Source: Nocardioides sp. (GTDB lineage Bacteria > Actinomycetota > Actinomycetes > Propionibacteriales > Nocardioidaceae). From it: DNA of 64,000 nt. The notes below the pieces were generated by a model. That model saw nothing but the letters and a program-made list of their open reading frames with translations, searched no databases and was not told the DNA's origin. The DNA lies in the NCBI GenBank assembly GCA_037045645.1, contig JBAOIH010000001.1:1302001-1366000 (forward strand). The letters are read 5' to 3'. Below are positions 9,312-18,448 of this stretch, in pieces. Position numbers and translations under genes: made by a program. Numbering within the stretch: position 1 is the first letter of the stretch; each line of letters starts with the position of its first letter.

Positions 9312-9580
9312 GCCACCAAACCCAGCCTCCGGACTCGCCGGGGCGGTTCAAAGAGTTCTTCCTTGCCGGTGAAGTGGCGATAGACCAGGGCGCGGTTGAT
9401 GCCGACCTCGTTGGCGATGTCCTCGATCTGAGCCTCACCCATGCCACGTTGGTCGAAAAGGCGGCGAGTCGCATCGAGTAGCGCGCGTTCGCGCTCCTTG
9501 CGTCGGGTCGCCGCAGCGACTCTTCGACCATCAGTAGGAGGAGGCATGTCGGCAATCGTAGCGATCCACGTCACATGCGT

Positions 9581-9594
9581 GTCACATGTGTGAC
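9581..9594. promoter_or_regulatory. Candidate TetR operator upstream of the split regulator
   Basis: GTCACATGTGTGAC is an inverted repeat (GTCAC-N4-GTGAC). It is preceded at 9570-9585 by a related GTCACATGCGTGTCAC. It lies 34 bp upstream of the tetR ATG at 9547, where an autoregulatory operator would be expected. The assignment is inference from position and symmetry. Confidence 0.45.
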
Positions 9595-9609
9595 AACACT
9601 TCGGTCAAT

Positions 9610-11142
9610 TCAGGAGAAGTGCGCCTTCACTTCAGCCAGGGTGTCGGCCTCGTCCGCGCTCTTGTCATACCGGTAGCCCACGACGCGCGCGAACCGCAAC
9701 GCGATGCCGCCGGGGTAGCGCGTCGAGGTCTGGATCCCGTCCAGGGCGATCTCGACCACCTGCTCCGGACGCACGTGCACCACATAACTGTCGTGCATGG
9801 CCCCGGGGTCGAGTGCCAGCTCGGTGAACCGCTCGGTCTGCCACGCCAGCATCTCGTCGGTCATGCCCTTGAACGTCTTTCCGACCGTCGCAAAGCCACT
9901 CGCCGAGTGTGGATCGCGGGCTCCGAGGTGGATGTTGGAGAGCAGGCCCGTGCGCCGACCACTGCCCCATTCGACCGCCAGCACGACCAGGTCGAAGGTG
10001 TGCACCGGTTTGACCTTGACCCAGGCGGCGCCGCGGCGACTGGCGGCGTAGGGCGCGTTCAGGTTCTTCACGACGACACCCTCGTGACCGTCGCGCAGTG
10101 CCGCCGCCGCGAACTCCTCGGCAGCGACCGGATCCGCCGTGACGAGTCTGGGTACGCGCAGCGGCTCGGGCACCACATCGGCCAACGCGGCAGCGCGTAC
10201 GCTCGCGGGCTCGTCGAGCAGGTCGGTGCCGTCCACGTGCAGGAGGTCGAAGAAGTAGGGGAGCAGCGCGTGCTCGCCAGGTGTCGCGCTCGCCTGGGCT
10301 GAGAGTGCCGCGGTCTCCTGGAAGGGACGGGGACGCCCCTGATCGGTCAGCGCGAGCGCCTCGCCGTCGAGGATCAGTCGGTGAGGGGCTAGCGAGCGTA
10401 CGGCGGCCACCACCTCCGGCACCCGCGCGGTGATGTCATCGAGGCTGCGGGTGGCGACGAGCACGTCATCACCGTCCTTGTGCACCTGCACGCGGATGCC
10501 GTCGAGCTTGACGTCGATCGCGACCTCACCGCCGCCGGCCTTGGCCATCGCGGTCGAGACGTCGGAGGCCGCCGAGGCCAACATCGGCAGGACCGGAGTG
10601 CCGACCGACAAGCCGATCTGCTCCAGAGCCGCCGCGCCTCCCGTGGCAGCAGCCTGCGCGATCTCGACGGTGCCGCCCGCGAGCATGGCGGCCCGTCGGA
10701 CGAGAGCCAACGGGATCGTCAGCGCCTGCGCGAGCCCCTCCTGGACCAACGAATCCAGCGCACCTTGGCGGACGGCCCCGGTAATGACCCCGCGCAACCA
10801 GGACTGTTCGTCGACGGTCGCGGCACCGAAGAGGGCGGCCATCGCGTCGTTTCGAGCACGCTGTGAGCCCGGCCCGCTGAGCTGCGCGATCGAGTCGAAC
10901 GCCTCGTGTACGGCCGACACCGTGAGGCTGGGCTCGACCGCCGCAGGTGCTTCCAGGCTGGCGCCGCGCCAGCCGACACCCGTACGACGCTGGCGCAGCG
11001 AGCCCGCCAGGAAGGACGCCACGACCGCGATCTCCGTCGGTGCCGAGGCGCGCAACGTGTCGGCGATCAGCGCGGCCTTCTCCTTGCGTGATCGGGTCGC
11101 CGCCAGCGCGGCGCTGGTGTCGACGACTCGGGAGAGCAGCAC
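9610..11142 (-). CDS. ligB: ATP-dependent DNA ligase LigB
   Basis: A 510-residue ligase, the length of mycobacterial LigB (about 507). The N-terminal 200 residues are the DNA-binding region seen in LigB and archaeal-type ligases. Motif I, VKLDGIRVQ, carries the adenylated Lys at about residue 212. DGEALAL is motif III. HEGVVVKNLNAPY (motif IV), AAWVKVKPVHTFDLVVLAVEWG (motif V region) and the OB-fold end RPEQVVEIALDGIQTSTRYPGGIALRFARV follow. It seals nicked DNA using ATP and is accessory to the NAD-dependent LigA. It ends 63 bp upstream of the tetR start and starts just before the enoyl-CoA hydratase stop on the same strand. Confidence 0.94.
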   Translation of the reverse strand: MLLSRVVDTSAALAATRSRKEKAALIADTLRASAPTEIAVVASFLAGSLRQRRTGVGWRGASLEAPAAVEPSLTVSAVHEAFDSIAQLSGPGSQRARNDAMAALFGAATVDEQSWLRGVITGAVRQGALDSLVQEGLAQALTIPLALVRRAAMLAGGTVEIAQAAATGGAAALEQIGLSVGTPVLPMLASAASDVSTAMAKAGGGEVAIDVKLDGIRVQVHKDGDDVLVATRSLDDITARVPEVVAAVRSLAPHRLILDGEALALTDQGRPRPFQETAALSAQASATPGEHALLPYFFDLLHVDGTDLLDEPASVRAAALADVVPEPLRVPRLVTADPVAAEEFAAAALRDGHEGVVVKNLNAPYAASRRGAAWVKVKPVHTFDLVVLAVEWGSGRRTGLLSNIHLGARDPHSASGFATVGKTFKGMTDEMLAWQTERFTELALDPGAMHDSYVVHVRPEQVVEIALDGIQTSTRYPGGIALRFARVVGYRYDKSADEADTLAEVKAHFS

Positions 11143-11144
11143 GA

Positions 11145-11927
11145 TCAGGGCAACCAGCGGAAGTCGGGACTACGTTTCTCCAGGAACGCCTGGCGCCCTT
11201 CCGCCGGGTCGGCACTGGACTCCAAGACGTGATGCCAGTGCTCGTTGAGTGCCTCGGGCACCGCCCCGTACGCCCCGATGGCCTCGATCTGTGCCTTCGA
11301 GCCGACTTGGGTGAGCAGGGAGCGTTGGGTCAATGTGGCGAGGAGTTCGTCGAGGCGCGCCTGGGCAGCGTCGGCCGGGAGCAGTTCGTCGATCAGGCCG
11401 ATCCGGAGGGCGCGGGTGGCCTCGATGATCTCACCGGTGAACAGCAGATGTTTGGCCGCAGACGGGCCGATGAGTCGGGTCACCCGCTCCAAAGCGTACG
11501 CCGGGTAGAGGATGCCCAGTCGTGCCGGAGTGATCCCGAAGACCGAGCCCTCCGCGGCGATCCGCAGGTCGCAGCAGCTTGCCAGTTCGGCGCCGCCGCC
11601 GATGCAGGAGCCGGTGATGTAGGCGACCGTGGGTTTGGGGAAGGTCGCCAGCCCTTCGTCGGCGTGCCGGTTCGCCACGTGGTACTCCCGCAGCGACATC
11701 TCGCCCAGGCCGCCGATGTCGGCACCGGCGCAGAAGTGATCACCGACTCCTCGCAAGACCAGCACGCGTACGGCATCGTTGTCGGCGAGGTCGTGGGCGA
11801 TGTCCCCGATCCCACGCCACATCGCGTTGGTGACGGCATTGCGTTTTGCCGGGCGATTGAGCCAGAGCGTGGCCACCCCGTCGCGGATCTCAACTTTGAG
11901 TTCGGTGTCATCGGTCACGGACAGCAT
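11145..11927 (-). CDS. Enoyl-CoA hydratase/isomerase family protein
   Basis: A 260-residue crotonase-fold protein. The oxyanion-hole loops are visible as FCAGADIGGLGEM and ITGSCIGGGAELASCCDLRIAAEGSVFG. The catalytic Glu equivalent near PARLGILYP is replaced in the way often seen in diverse EchA paralogues, so the exact reaction is uncertain. The C-terminal FLEKRSPDFRW is typical of the family. It lies 2 bp upstream of ligB on the same strand and could be co-transcribed with it, although no functional link is obvious. It probably acts in a beta-oxidation-type pathway. Confidence 0.85.
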   Translation of the reverse strand: MLSVTDDTELKVEIRDGVATLWLNRPAKRNAVTNAMWRGIGDIAHDLADNDAVRVLVLRGVGDHFCAGADIGGLGEMSLREYHVANRHADEGLATFPKPTVAYITGSCIGGGAELASCCDLRIAAEGSVFGITPARLGILYPAYALERVTRLIGPSAAKHLLFTGEIIEATRALRIGLIDELLPADAAQARLDELLATLTQRSLLTQVGSKAQIEAIGAYGAVPEALNEHWHHVLESSADPAEGRQAFLEKRSPDFRWLP

Positions 11928-11963
11928 TGTGTCCGACGGGTCGGCCAGGTGCCCGATCGTGGG

Positions 11964-12818
11964 TCAACGGCCGATCTGGGTGCGTACCTCGAACAACTCG
12001 GGGAAGAAGGTCAGGTCGAGGGCACGACGCAAGAAGTCGACCCCGCTTGAGCCGCCCGTCCCCGTCTTGTAACCGATCGTGCGCTGGACGACCTGCAGGT
12101 GCCGGAAGCGCCACTGCTGGAAGTTGTCCTCCACGTCGACGAGCTCCTCGCACGTCTCGTAGACGCCCCAGTGCTGGGCAGGCTCGGCGTAGACCGAGGC
12201 GAAGACGTCGACCAGGTCGGGGTTGCAGGTGTACGGCTGGCTGAAGTCGCGCTTCAGTACCGCCGACGGGATGGCATACCCGCGCCGGGACAGATAGGCG
12301 AGGAACTCGTCGTAGAGCGAAGGTTCGTGCAACAAGGTGGCCAGACGATGCTGGTTGTCGGGCTCGTGGGCGAACACCTTAACCATGTCGGCGTTCTTGT
12401 TGCCGAGCAGGAACTCGACCTCGCGATATTGGGCGGACTGGAAACCGGACGAGGTCGCCAGGAACGGGCGAAGTTCGGCGTACTCCGAGGGTGTCATCGT
12501 CGCCAGCACCGACCACTGGTCGGTCAGCGAGTGCTGAATGTGCTTGACCCGGGCCAGCCGTTTGAGGGCCGGCGAGAACTCGTCGATGGCGATCAATGCA
12601 CGCGCCGAACGGATCTCGTGGACCATCAGTTTGAGCCAGAGCTCGGAGGTCTGATGCTGGATGATGAAGAGCAACTCGTCGTGCAGTGGGGGATCGGATT
12701 GGGGGTGCTGGGCCGACAGCAGCCGGTCCAGGCACAGGTAGTCGCCGTACGACATCGACGCGGTGAAGTCGCGTTGGATGCCCTCTTCGAGGTCGCGCTT
12801 GCTCTTCTCGTCCGCCAC
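11964..12818 (-). CDS. kynA: Tryptophan 2,3-dioxygenase
   Basis: About 284 residues. TDO hallmarks are SYGDYLCLDRLLSAQHP, HDELLFIIQHQTSELWLKLMVHE (with the distal-pocket His), the FQSAQYREVEFLLGNKN block, and the heme-ligand region RFRHLQVVQRTIGYKTGTGGSSGVDFL. The enzyme opens the indole ring of L-tryptophan to N-formylkynurenine, the first step of the kynurenine pathway; no other kynurenine genes are nearby. I favour GTG 12818 (GVADEKSKRD). The ATG at 12860 gives 14 more residues but would overlap the start codon of the divergent glycosylase gene. Confidence 0.93.
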   Translation of the reverse strand: MADEKSKRDLEEGIQRDFTASMSYGDYLCLDRLLSAQHPQSDPPLHDELLFIIQHQTSELWLKLMVHEIRSARALIAIDEFSPALKRLARVKHIQHSLTDQWSVLATMTPSEYAELRPFLATSSGFQSAQYREVEFLLGNKNADMVKVFAHEPDNQHRLATLLHEPSLYDEFLAYLSRRGYAIPSAVLKRDFSQPYTCNPDLVDVFASVYAEPAQHWGVYETCEELVDVEDNFQQWRFRHLQVVQRTIGYKTGTGGSSGVDFLRRALDLTFFPELFEVRTQIGR

Positions 12819-12858
12819 CCCGCCACGGTAGCCGGTCGGTTCGTCTACCGTCGCGACC

Positions 12859-13767
12859 ATGGAGAAGGTGCGACGCTGGCGGCCGGACTGGCCGTGCCCG
12901 GTGGCGCGCATCGTGACCCAGCAACGTCGCGGGACAGGTGACCCGACCTTCCGCGTCGAGGCATCCGGCGCGTTGCGGCGTGGACTGCGTACGCCGGTCG
13001 GCACCGCGGCGTTGAAGATCACCGTCGAGAGCACCGAGGTGGTCGGCACGGCCTGGGGCGATGGCGCCGAGTGGGCGCTCGACGCGTTGCCCGCTCTCTG
13101 CGGTGCGCTCGACGACCCGAGCGGCTTCACCCCGCACCACGAGGCGGTCGCCCAAGGATGGCGAAGGCATCCCCATCTGCGGCTCGGCCGCACCGGCCTG
13201 GTGATGGAAGCCCTGGTGCCGAGCATCCTGGAGCAGAAAGTCACCGGCAAACAGGCATTCGGCGCGTTCCGGCAGTTGGTCACCCGTCACGGCGAGCGCG
13301 CCCCCGGTCCGTACGCGGACCTCTTCGTCCAGCCGTCGCCTCAAGCCATTGCGCAGATCCCGTCCTGGGAGTGGCTCAAACTCCAGGTCGACCCGGTGCG
13401 GTCGAAGACACTGGTGGGCGCCTGCCGGCGCGCCGTCGCGTTGGAGCGGGTCGCCGTGCTGGAGGATGCCGAGGAGGTCGATCGCCGGTTGCGCTCGTTG
13501 CCGGGCATCGGCGTGTGGACGGCCGCCGAAGTACGTCAACGTGCCCTCGGGGACGCCGACGCGGTCAGTTTCGGGGACTACCACCTGGCCCACCACGTGG
13601 GCTGGGCACTGTTCGGCCACGACATCGACGACACCCGACTGGCCGAGGTGCTGGAGTGTTATCGGCCTCAGCGCGGGCGTGCGGCCACGATGGCAGTGCT
13701 GGGGGGACAGGCTCGGCCGCGGCGAGGTCCACGGATGAGCGTGCCGACACACCTGCCGACGTGGTGA
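12859..13767 (+). CDS. DNA-3-methyladenine glycosylase (AlkA/HhH-GPD family)
   Basis: A 302-residue base-excision repair glycosylase. The helix-hairpin-helix region reads LRSLPGIGVWTAAEVRQRALGDADAVSFGDYHLAH, with the catalytic Asp in the DADAVSFGDYHL segment as in AlkA. The upstream helix ALVPSILEQKVTGKQAFGAFRQLVTRHG is also typical of HhH-GPD proteins. It would remove alkylated purines from DNA. ATG 12859 overlaps, head to head, the possible ATG 12860 of the dioxygenase gene on the other strand. The two transcription units therefore share a very compact promoter region. Confidence 0.88.
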   Translation: MEKVRRWRPDWPCPVARIVTQQRRGTGDPTFRVEASGALRRGLRTPVGTAALKITVESTEVVGTAWGDGAEWALDALPALCGALDDPSGFTPHHEAVAQGWRRHPHLRLGRTGLVMEALVPSILEQKVTGKQAFGAFRQLVTRHGERAPGPYADLFVQPSPQAIAQIPSWEWLKLQVDPVRSKTLVGACRRAVALERVAVLEDAEEVDRRLRSLPGIGVWTAAEVRQRALGDADAVSFGDYHLAHHVGWALFGHDIDDTRLAEVLECYRPQRGRAATMAVLGGQARPRRGPRMSVPTHLPTW

Positions 13768-13778
13768 AGCACCTCGGT

Positions 13779-15049
13779 TCAGAGCAGTGGACGCAGCGGG
13801 CCGAGCACCAGTTCGGTGAACTTGCGGTGCAGGTCGCGCGCCTCCCACTCGCTGACCCCCAACTCCAGACAGTTGGTCTCGTCGGTGCGGAAGATGTCCT
13901 CCATCTTCGCCGCCATGCTCGTGTCGATGATCTCCATGTTGATCTCGTAGTTGCCCTGCAACGAGAGGCGGTCGATGTTGGCAGTGCCGACGGTCGACCA
14001 GTTGCCGTCGATGGTGGCGGTCTTGGCGTGCACCATCGCGTCCTTATAGCGCAGGATCCGTACGCCCGAGTTGAGCAGTTGGCTGAAGTATCCGCGGGAG
14101 AGCCAGTCGGCCACGATGTGGTTTGACTTCAACGGCAGCAGGATGCGTACGTCCACGCCACGCTGTGCGGCGTCGCGCAGCGCGTCGACGAAGTCCTGGT
14201 CGGGGATGAAGTACGCCTGGGTCATCCAGATGTTCTTGGTCGCCCGATTGATCGCTTCGAGATACATCGACCGAATCGGGAACATCCACAGGCGCGGGAT
14301 GTTGCGATGCAGCCGGATCCGGGGCTCCCACACGCTGGGGGTCTCCAACAGCAGGGGTCGCTCGCTGCGGCCCAGACGACGACGGCAATAGAGATTCCAG
14401 AAGTCGGCGAACGCTCGCTTGAGATCCCACACGGCCGGCCCGGTGACGCGTACGTGTGTGTCGCGCCATTCGGTGGCGTAGGCCGTCCCGATGTTGTAAC
14501 CGCCGATGAACCCGACCTCTTCGTCGACCACCAACAACTTGCGGTGATCGCGGCCATAGCGGCTGATCTTCCAGAAGCGCACAGCCAGCCGTTGTAGACG
14601 GGGATATCGCAACACCTTGACCTCGGGCGGGAAAGTGCAAGAAGGCCGGGGAGACCACCAGGTTGGCGAAGGCGTCGTAGATGACATAGACGTCGACGCC
14701 GCGGTCGGGCTGCCTTGATCAGTTCGGTCTTGAAGCGTTCGCCGACCTCGTCGCCCTTCCAGATGTAGGTCTCCAGCAGGATCTGGCGTCTGGCCGCCTC
14801 GGATGGCCGCCAGCATGTCGTCGTAGAGGTCCTGACCGTACGTGTAGGTCGTCACCGTGCCGTCGGCATCGCCGACCTTGACCGAGCGTGGGGTGAGTCA
14901 CCGGGAAGGGACTCGGGCTTCTTGCCGCGACGGCGATAGGAGTCGACCAGGGTCAGTCGCCACTGCCAGGGCGAGCTGGGACGCCGAAGACGCGCGAGCA
15001 AGAGGCGCCGCAGGATCGTCAGGATGCGTCCTGAGTCACGCTGCCACAG
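13779..15049 (-). pseudogene. Phospholipase D / cardiolipin synthase-like protein with about four frameshifts
   Basis: Two PLD active-site motifs are present. HRKLLVVDEEVGFIGGYNIG (HKD-1) and MVHAKTATIDGNWSTVGTANID (HKD-2) lie in one frame at 13779-14600. Upstream, conserved stretches alternate between frames: SPWQWRLTLVDSYRRRGKKPESLP, then TTYTYGQDLYDDMLAAI, then RQILLETYIWKGDEVGERFK, then GVDVYVIYDAFANL, then FPPEVKVLRYP. Shifts fall near 14887-14895, 14799-14806, 14701-14712 and 14625-14635. A corrected protein would be about 420 residues and would make cardiolipin or a related phospholipid at the membrane. The 5' end is approximate because no good start codon is visible in the first frame. 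Confidence 0.7.
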
Positions 15050-15156
15050 GATAGCCAGACGGGGGCGCGTACGATCCCGCGGACTCTCGCGCGCGACGCG
15101 GTGGCGGGGCGCGGGTCGGGGAATGTCCGTGGTCGCGATCGTACGCTCGGTCAGAC

Positions 15157-17296
15157 ATGCGACCCGATCACCGATCTCGAACGCCGCGTTGGCGCCCTTC
15201 GAGCGTGCATCTCGGACTACCAGCCCAGCGGTGACCAGCCGGCGGCGATCGACGAGATCACCGAGCGGCTCAAGGCAGTGGTGAGAAGGACGTCGTGCTG
15301 CTCGGCGCGACCGGCACCGGCAAGACCGCGACGGTCGCGTGGGTCGCCGAGCAGGTGCAGCGCCCGATCCTGGTGCTGCAGCCCAACAAGACGCTGGCTG
15401 CGCAGTTCGCCAACGAGTTGCGCGAACTCTTCCCCGACAACGCGGTCGAATACTTCGTCTCCTACTACGACTACTACCAACCCGAGGCGTACGTCCCACA
15501 GACCGACACCTATATCGAGAAGGACTCCTCGATCAACGAGGAGGTGGAGCGGCTGCGGCACTCGGCCACCAACTCGCTGCTGACCCGGCGCGACACGATC
15601 GTGGTGTCGACCGTCTCGTGCATCTACGGCCTGGGCACCCCGCAGGAGTACGTCGACCGGATGCTTCGACTCAAGGTGGGCGAGGAGCTCGACCGCGACT
15701 CGGTGCTGCGACGGTTGGTGGAGATCCAGTACACCCGCAACGACATGGCGTTCACCCGCGGCACCTTCCGGGTGCGCGGCGACACGTTGGAGATCTTCCC
15801 GGTCTACGAGGAGTTGGCGATCCGGGTCGAGTTCTTCGGCGACGAGATCGAGCGGCTGATGATGCTGCACCCGATTACCGGCGAGGTGCTGACCGACGAC
15901 CAGGAGTTGTACGTCTTCCCGGCCACCCACTACGTCGCGGGTCCGGAGCGAATGGAGCGCGCGATCCGCGGGATCGAGGCCGAACTCGAGGAGCAGCTGG
16001 CCGTCTTCGAGAGCCAGGGCAAGCTGCTGGAGGCACAACGGCTGCGGATGCGCACCACCTACGACATCGAGATGATGCGTCAGGTCGGGTCGTGCTCGGG
16101 GATCGAGAACTACTCGATGCACATGGACGGGCGTACCCGCGGCAGCGCGCCCAACTGCCTGCTCGACTACTTCCCGGAGGACTATCTGCTGGTCGTCGAC
16201 GAGTCCCACGTCGCGGTGCCGCAGGTGGGCGGCATGTACGAGGGCGACATGTCGCGCAAGCGCAACCTGGTCGAGCACGGCTTCCGGTTGCCCAGTGCGA
16301 TGGACAACCGGCCGCTGCGGTGGGAGGAGTTCCTGGATCGGATCGGCCAGACCATCTACCTCAGCGCGACCCCCGGCAACTACGAACTCGATCGACATCG
16401 GCGGTGCCGACGAATGCGGTCGAGCAGATCATCCGCCCCACCGGTCTGATCGACCCCGAGGTGATCGTCAAGCCGACCAAGGGGCAGATCGACGATCTGA
16501 TCCACGAGATCCGAGTCCGTACGGAGCAAGAACGAGCGAGTGCTGGTCACGACGCTGACCAAGAAGATGTCGGAGGATCTCACCGACTACCTGCTCGACG
16601 CGGGCATCCGCACCCGCTACCTGCACTCCGAGGTGGACACCCTCAAGCGGATCGAACTCCTGCGTGATCTGCGACTGGGGGAGTACGACGTGCTGGTCGG
16701 GATCAACCTGCTGCGTGAGGGTCTGGACCTGCCCGAGGTGTCATTGGTGTCGATCCTGGATGCCGACAAGGAGGGCTTTCTGCGCTCGGACAAGTCACTG
16801 ATCCAGACGATCGGTCGCGCGGCGCGCAACGTGTCGGGTCAGGTGCACATGTATGCCGACAAGATCACCGCGTCGATGGCAGCCGCGATCGATGAGACCA
16901 ACCGGCGCCGCGCCAAGCAGGTCGCCTACAACACCGAGCACGGGATCGACCCGACACCCGCTGCGCAAGAAGATCGCCGACATCACCGAGATGCTCGCTC
17001 GTGAGGACGAGACCACCAAGGAACTGCTCCAGACCTGGGCCGACGTGGGGCAGAAGGGTCGCGCGGGTGGTGTGAAGCCGGGCAGGCAGCCGGTGCCGAC
17101 CTTGGGACAGATGCACGAGCGGATGCCCGACACCGCCGGCATCCCGTCGGCAGACCTCGCGGAGTTGATCCAGGGTCTGACCGACCAGATGAAGTCCGCC
17201 GCAGCCGAGTTGCAGTTCGAGGTCGCGGCGCGGCTTCGTGACGAAGTGAACGAGTTGAAGAAAGAACTGCGCCAGATGATGGCTGCGACAAAGTGA
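15157..17296 (+). pseudogene. uvrB: Excinuclease ABC subunit B (uvrB), interrupted by 5-6 frameshifts
   Basis: Nearly the whole UvrB sequence is recognisable but spread over three frames. It runs ITDLERRVGALRACISDYQPSGDQPAAIDEI, then Walker A LLGATGTGKTAT, the beta-hairpin region YYDYYQPEAYVPQTDTYI, Walker B LLVVDESH, ELDR...VEQIIRPTGLIDPEV, LVTTLTKKMSEDLTDYL, and the C-terminal UVR motif AAAELQFEVAARLRDEVNELKKEL. Shifts lie near 15160, 15283, 16390-16420 (one or two), 16527 and 16955. The corrected length of about 710 residues is normal. UvrB is the damage-verification helicase of nucleotide excision repair and is rarely lost, so sequencing indels are more likely than real decay. Confidence 0.85.
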
Positions 17297-17314
17297 CGAA
17301 GCAGGGAGAAGTCG

Positions 17315-17782
17315 ATGTCTTTGGTGCCCACGATCCAGGTCACGTTCGACTGTGCCGAGCCCGAGTTGCTCGCGCGATTCTGGGCGCAGGCCCTCTCGTA
17401 CGAGATCCCGGCCCCGCCCGGTGTGCTCCTCGGGCCCGAGGAGGACGTTTTTGTCGCCTGGCGAGAGTTCCTGGCTGCAGCAGGTGTCCCCGAGTCTGAA
17501 TGGAGCCGCGCGGCAGCCGCCCAAGATCCCGAGGGTGTGGGTCCGCGGCTGTTCTTCCAGCGGGTGCCGGAAGGCAAGACTGTCAAGAATCGCCTGCACC
17601 TGGACGTACGCGCTGCGCCTGGACTGTCGGGTGACGAGCGGATGGCGGCACTGGAAGCCGAGTGCATCCGCCTCGTGGCGTGCGGCGCTACGCGGCTGGC
17701 GAGGCACGAACCTGCGATGCCGCTTAGCGGCGGCCACATCGTGATGGCCGACCCGGAGGGCAACGAGTTCTGTCTCGACTGA
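17315..17782 (+). CDS. VOC-family (glyoxalase-like) protein
   Basis: A 155-residue protein preceded by GCAGGGAGAAG. It starts MSLVPTIQVTFDCAEPELLARFWAQALSYEIP, the standard opening of actinobacterial glyoxalase-like VOC proteins, and ends GGHIVMADPEGNEFCLD, which carries the usual terminal metal-ligand Glu. It has one full VOC module plus a linker, so it probably dimerises. The substrate is unknown; members are annotated as glyoxalase, bleomycin-resistance-like or dioxygenase-like proteins. It follows uvrB by 18 bp and converges on the DUF1707 gene. Confidence 0.75.
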   Translation: MSLVPTIQVTFDCAEPELLARFWAQALSYEIPAPPGVLLGPEEDVFVAWREFLAAAGVPESEWSRAAAAQDPEGVGPRLFFQRVPEGKTVKNRLHLDVRAAPGLSGDERMAALEAECIRLVACGATRLARHEPAMPLSGGHIVMADPEGNEFCLD

Positions 17783-17789
17783 GGACGCG

Positions 17790-18350
17790 TCAATCTCGGT
17801 CGTCGTGCGCGCGTGCGTCCCAGTCGGCTCGTTCGAGTTCCTTTCGATGCTTCTTCTCCAACTTCTTCACCCGGTCGGCGATCTCGTCCTCGCGTCTCAC
17901 GATCACCTTGGCGACGTTGAGCCCGGTCACCGCGATCACGATCAGTGGCCAGGGGAATCCTGGGTTGGAGAGGTCACCGCCGCTGAGGAACAGCCAGATG
18001 GCTACGCAGAGGACGCTCGTGGAGATCATGCTCCACACTGCTTCACGCCGGGCTCGGATGTAGTGCCGAACGGCTTCGGCATGCAGGTCGGTCGGGGCGG
18101 GCAACCCAGCCGCAGGCAGTGGGGTCGGGACGACCAGGTCGGCCACGATCGCGGGAAGCTCGCCGAGCGTCTTGGCCGACGTGACGGCGGTAGTGCGCTC
18201 TTCGAGTTCCAGTTGGTTGAGTCGCCCCTCGGCGTAGCTCTGCGTGAGAACCTCGAAGATCACTTCGCGATCGCGGTCGGCGGCACGCAGCCCGGCGTTC
18301 TCTGCGCGCCGCGGGTCGCGAGGGAAACGCCCCCAGAAGTCAGTGCTCAC
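17790..18350 (-). CDS. DUF1707 domain membrane protein
   Basis: A 186-residue protein. Residues 20-75 (GLRAADRDREVIFEVLTQSYAEGRLNQLELEERTTAVTSAKTLGEL) match DUF1707, a SHOCT-like helical domain common in actinobacteria. Two hydrophobic helices follow (about residues 105-150), and the C-terminus is highly charged and coiled-coil-like (ADRVKKLEKKHRKELERADWDAR). It is probably membrane-anchored. Its role is unknown; DUF1707 proteins often sit beside 2TM or LiaF-like stress proteins. Confidence 0.75.
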   Translation of the reverse strand: MSTDFWGRFPRDPRRAENAGLRAADRDREVIFEVLTQSYAEGRLNQLELEERTTAVTSAKTLGELPAIVADLVVPTPLPAAGLPAPTDLHAEAVRHYIRARREAVWSMISTSVLCVAIWLFLSGGDLSNPGFPWPLIVIAVTGLNVAKVIVRREDEIADRVKKLEKKHRKELERADWDARAHDDRD

Positions 18351-18448
18351 GAGAAGGAGACTAACCAGCGGCGGCGGCAGCCGAGAGCGGTCGGCTCATC
18401 TGTGCGGGTGAACCGTGGTTGCGCCATGAGCGGCTAGCGTCGTCGACC

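Larger units (their letters stand above)
8020..9350 (+). mobile_element. Complete IS3-family insertion sequence (1331 bp)
   Basis: Both ends begin TGAACCGCCCCGGC reading inward (8020 rightward, 9350 leftward). The terminal inverted repeat extends to about 24 bp with two mismatches. The element is flanked by AAG at 8017-8019 and AAG at 9351-9353, a 3-bp target duplication typical of IS3-family insertion. It carries overlapping orfA and orfB in the usual -1 frameshift arrangement. The intact ends, clean duplication and uninterrupted transposase suggest a recent insertion and an element that may still be active. Confidence 0.95.
7527..9547 (-). pseudogene. TetR-family transcriptional regulator split by an IS3-family element
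   Basis: The N-terminal half (9354-9547) encodes MPPPTDGRRVAAATRRKERE and a typical TetR helix-turn-helix (IEDIANEVGINRALVYRHFTGKEELF). The C-terminal ligand-binding half (7527-8019) runs ALTLCGYLGELRAALEAA... to FTRPFEDN. Removing bases 8020-9350 and one copy of the 3-bp duplication rejoins the halves in frame (...EELF-ALTL...) to give 228 residues, a normal TetR length. The intact gene would be a one-component repressor, perhaps of the neighbouring fabG4/fadA2 block or of itself. As sequenced, no full repressor can be made, so its targets may be constitutively expressed. Confidence 0.92.

Noticed and set aside
14600..17296. Programmed ribosomal frameshifting in uvrB and the PLD gene
   Set aside because: Shifts go in both directions at many sites without slippery motifs, and no homologue uses recoding. 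Sequencing indels explain them better.
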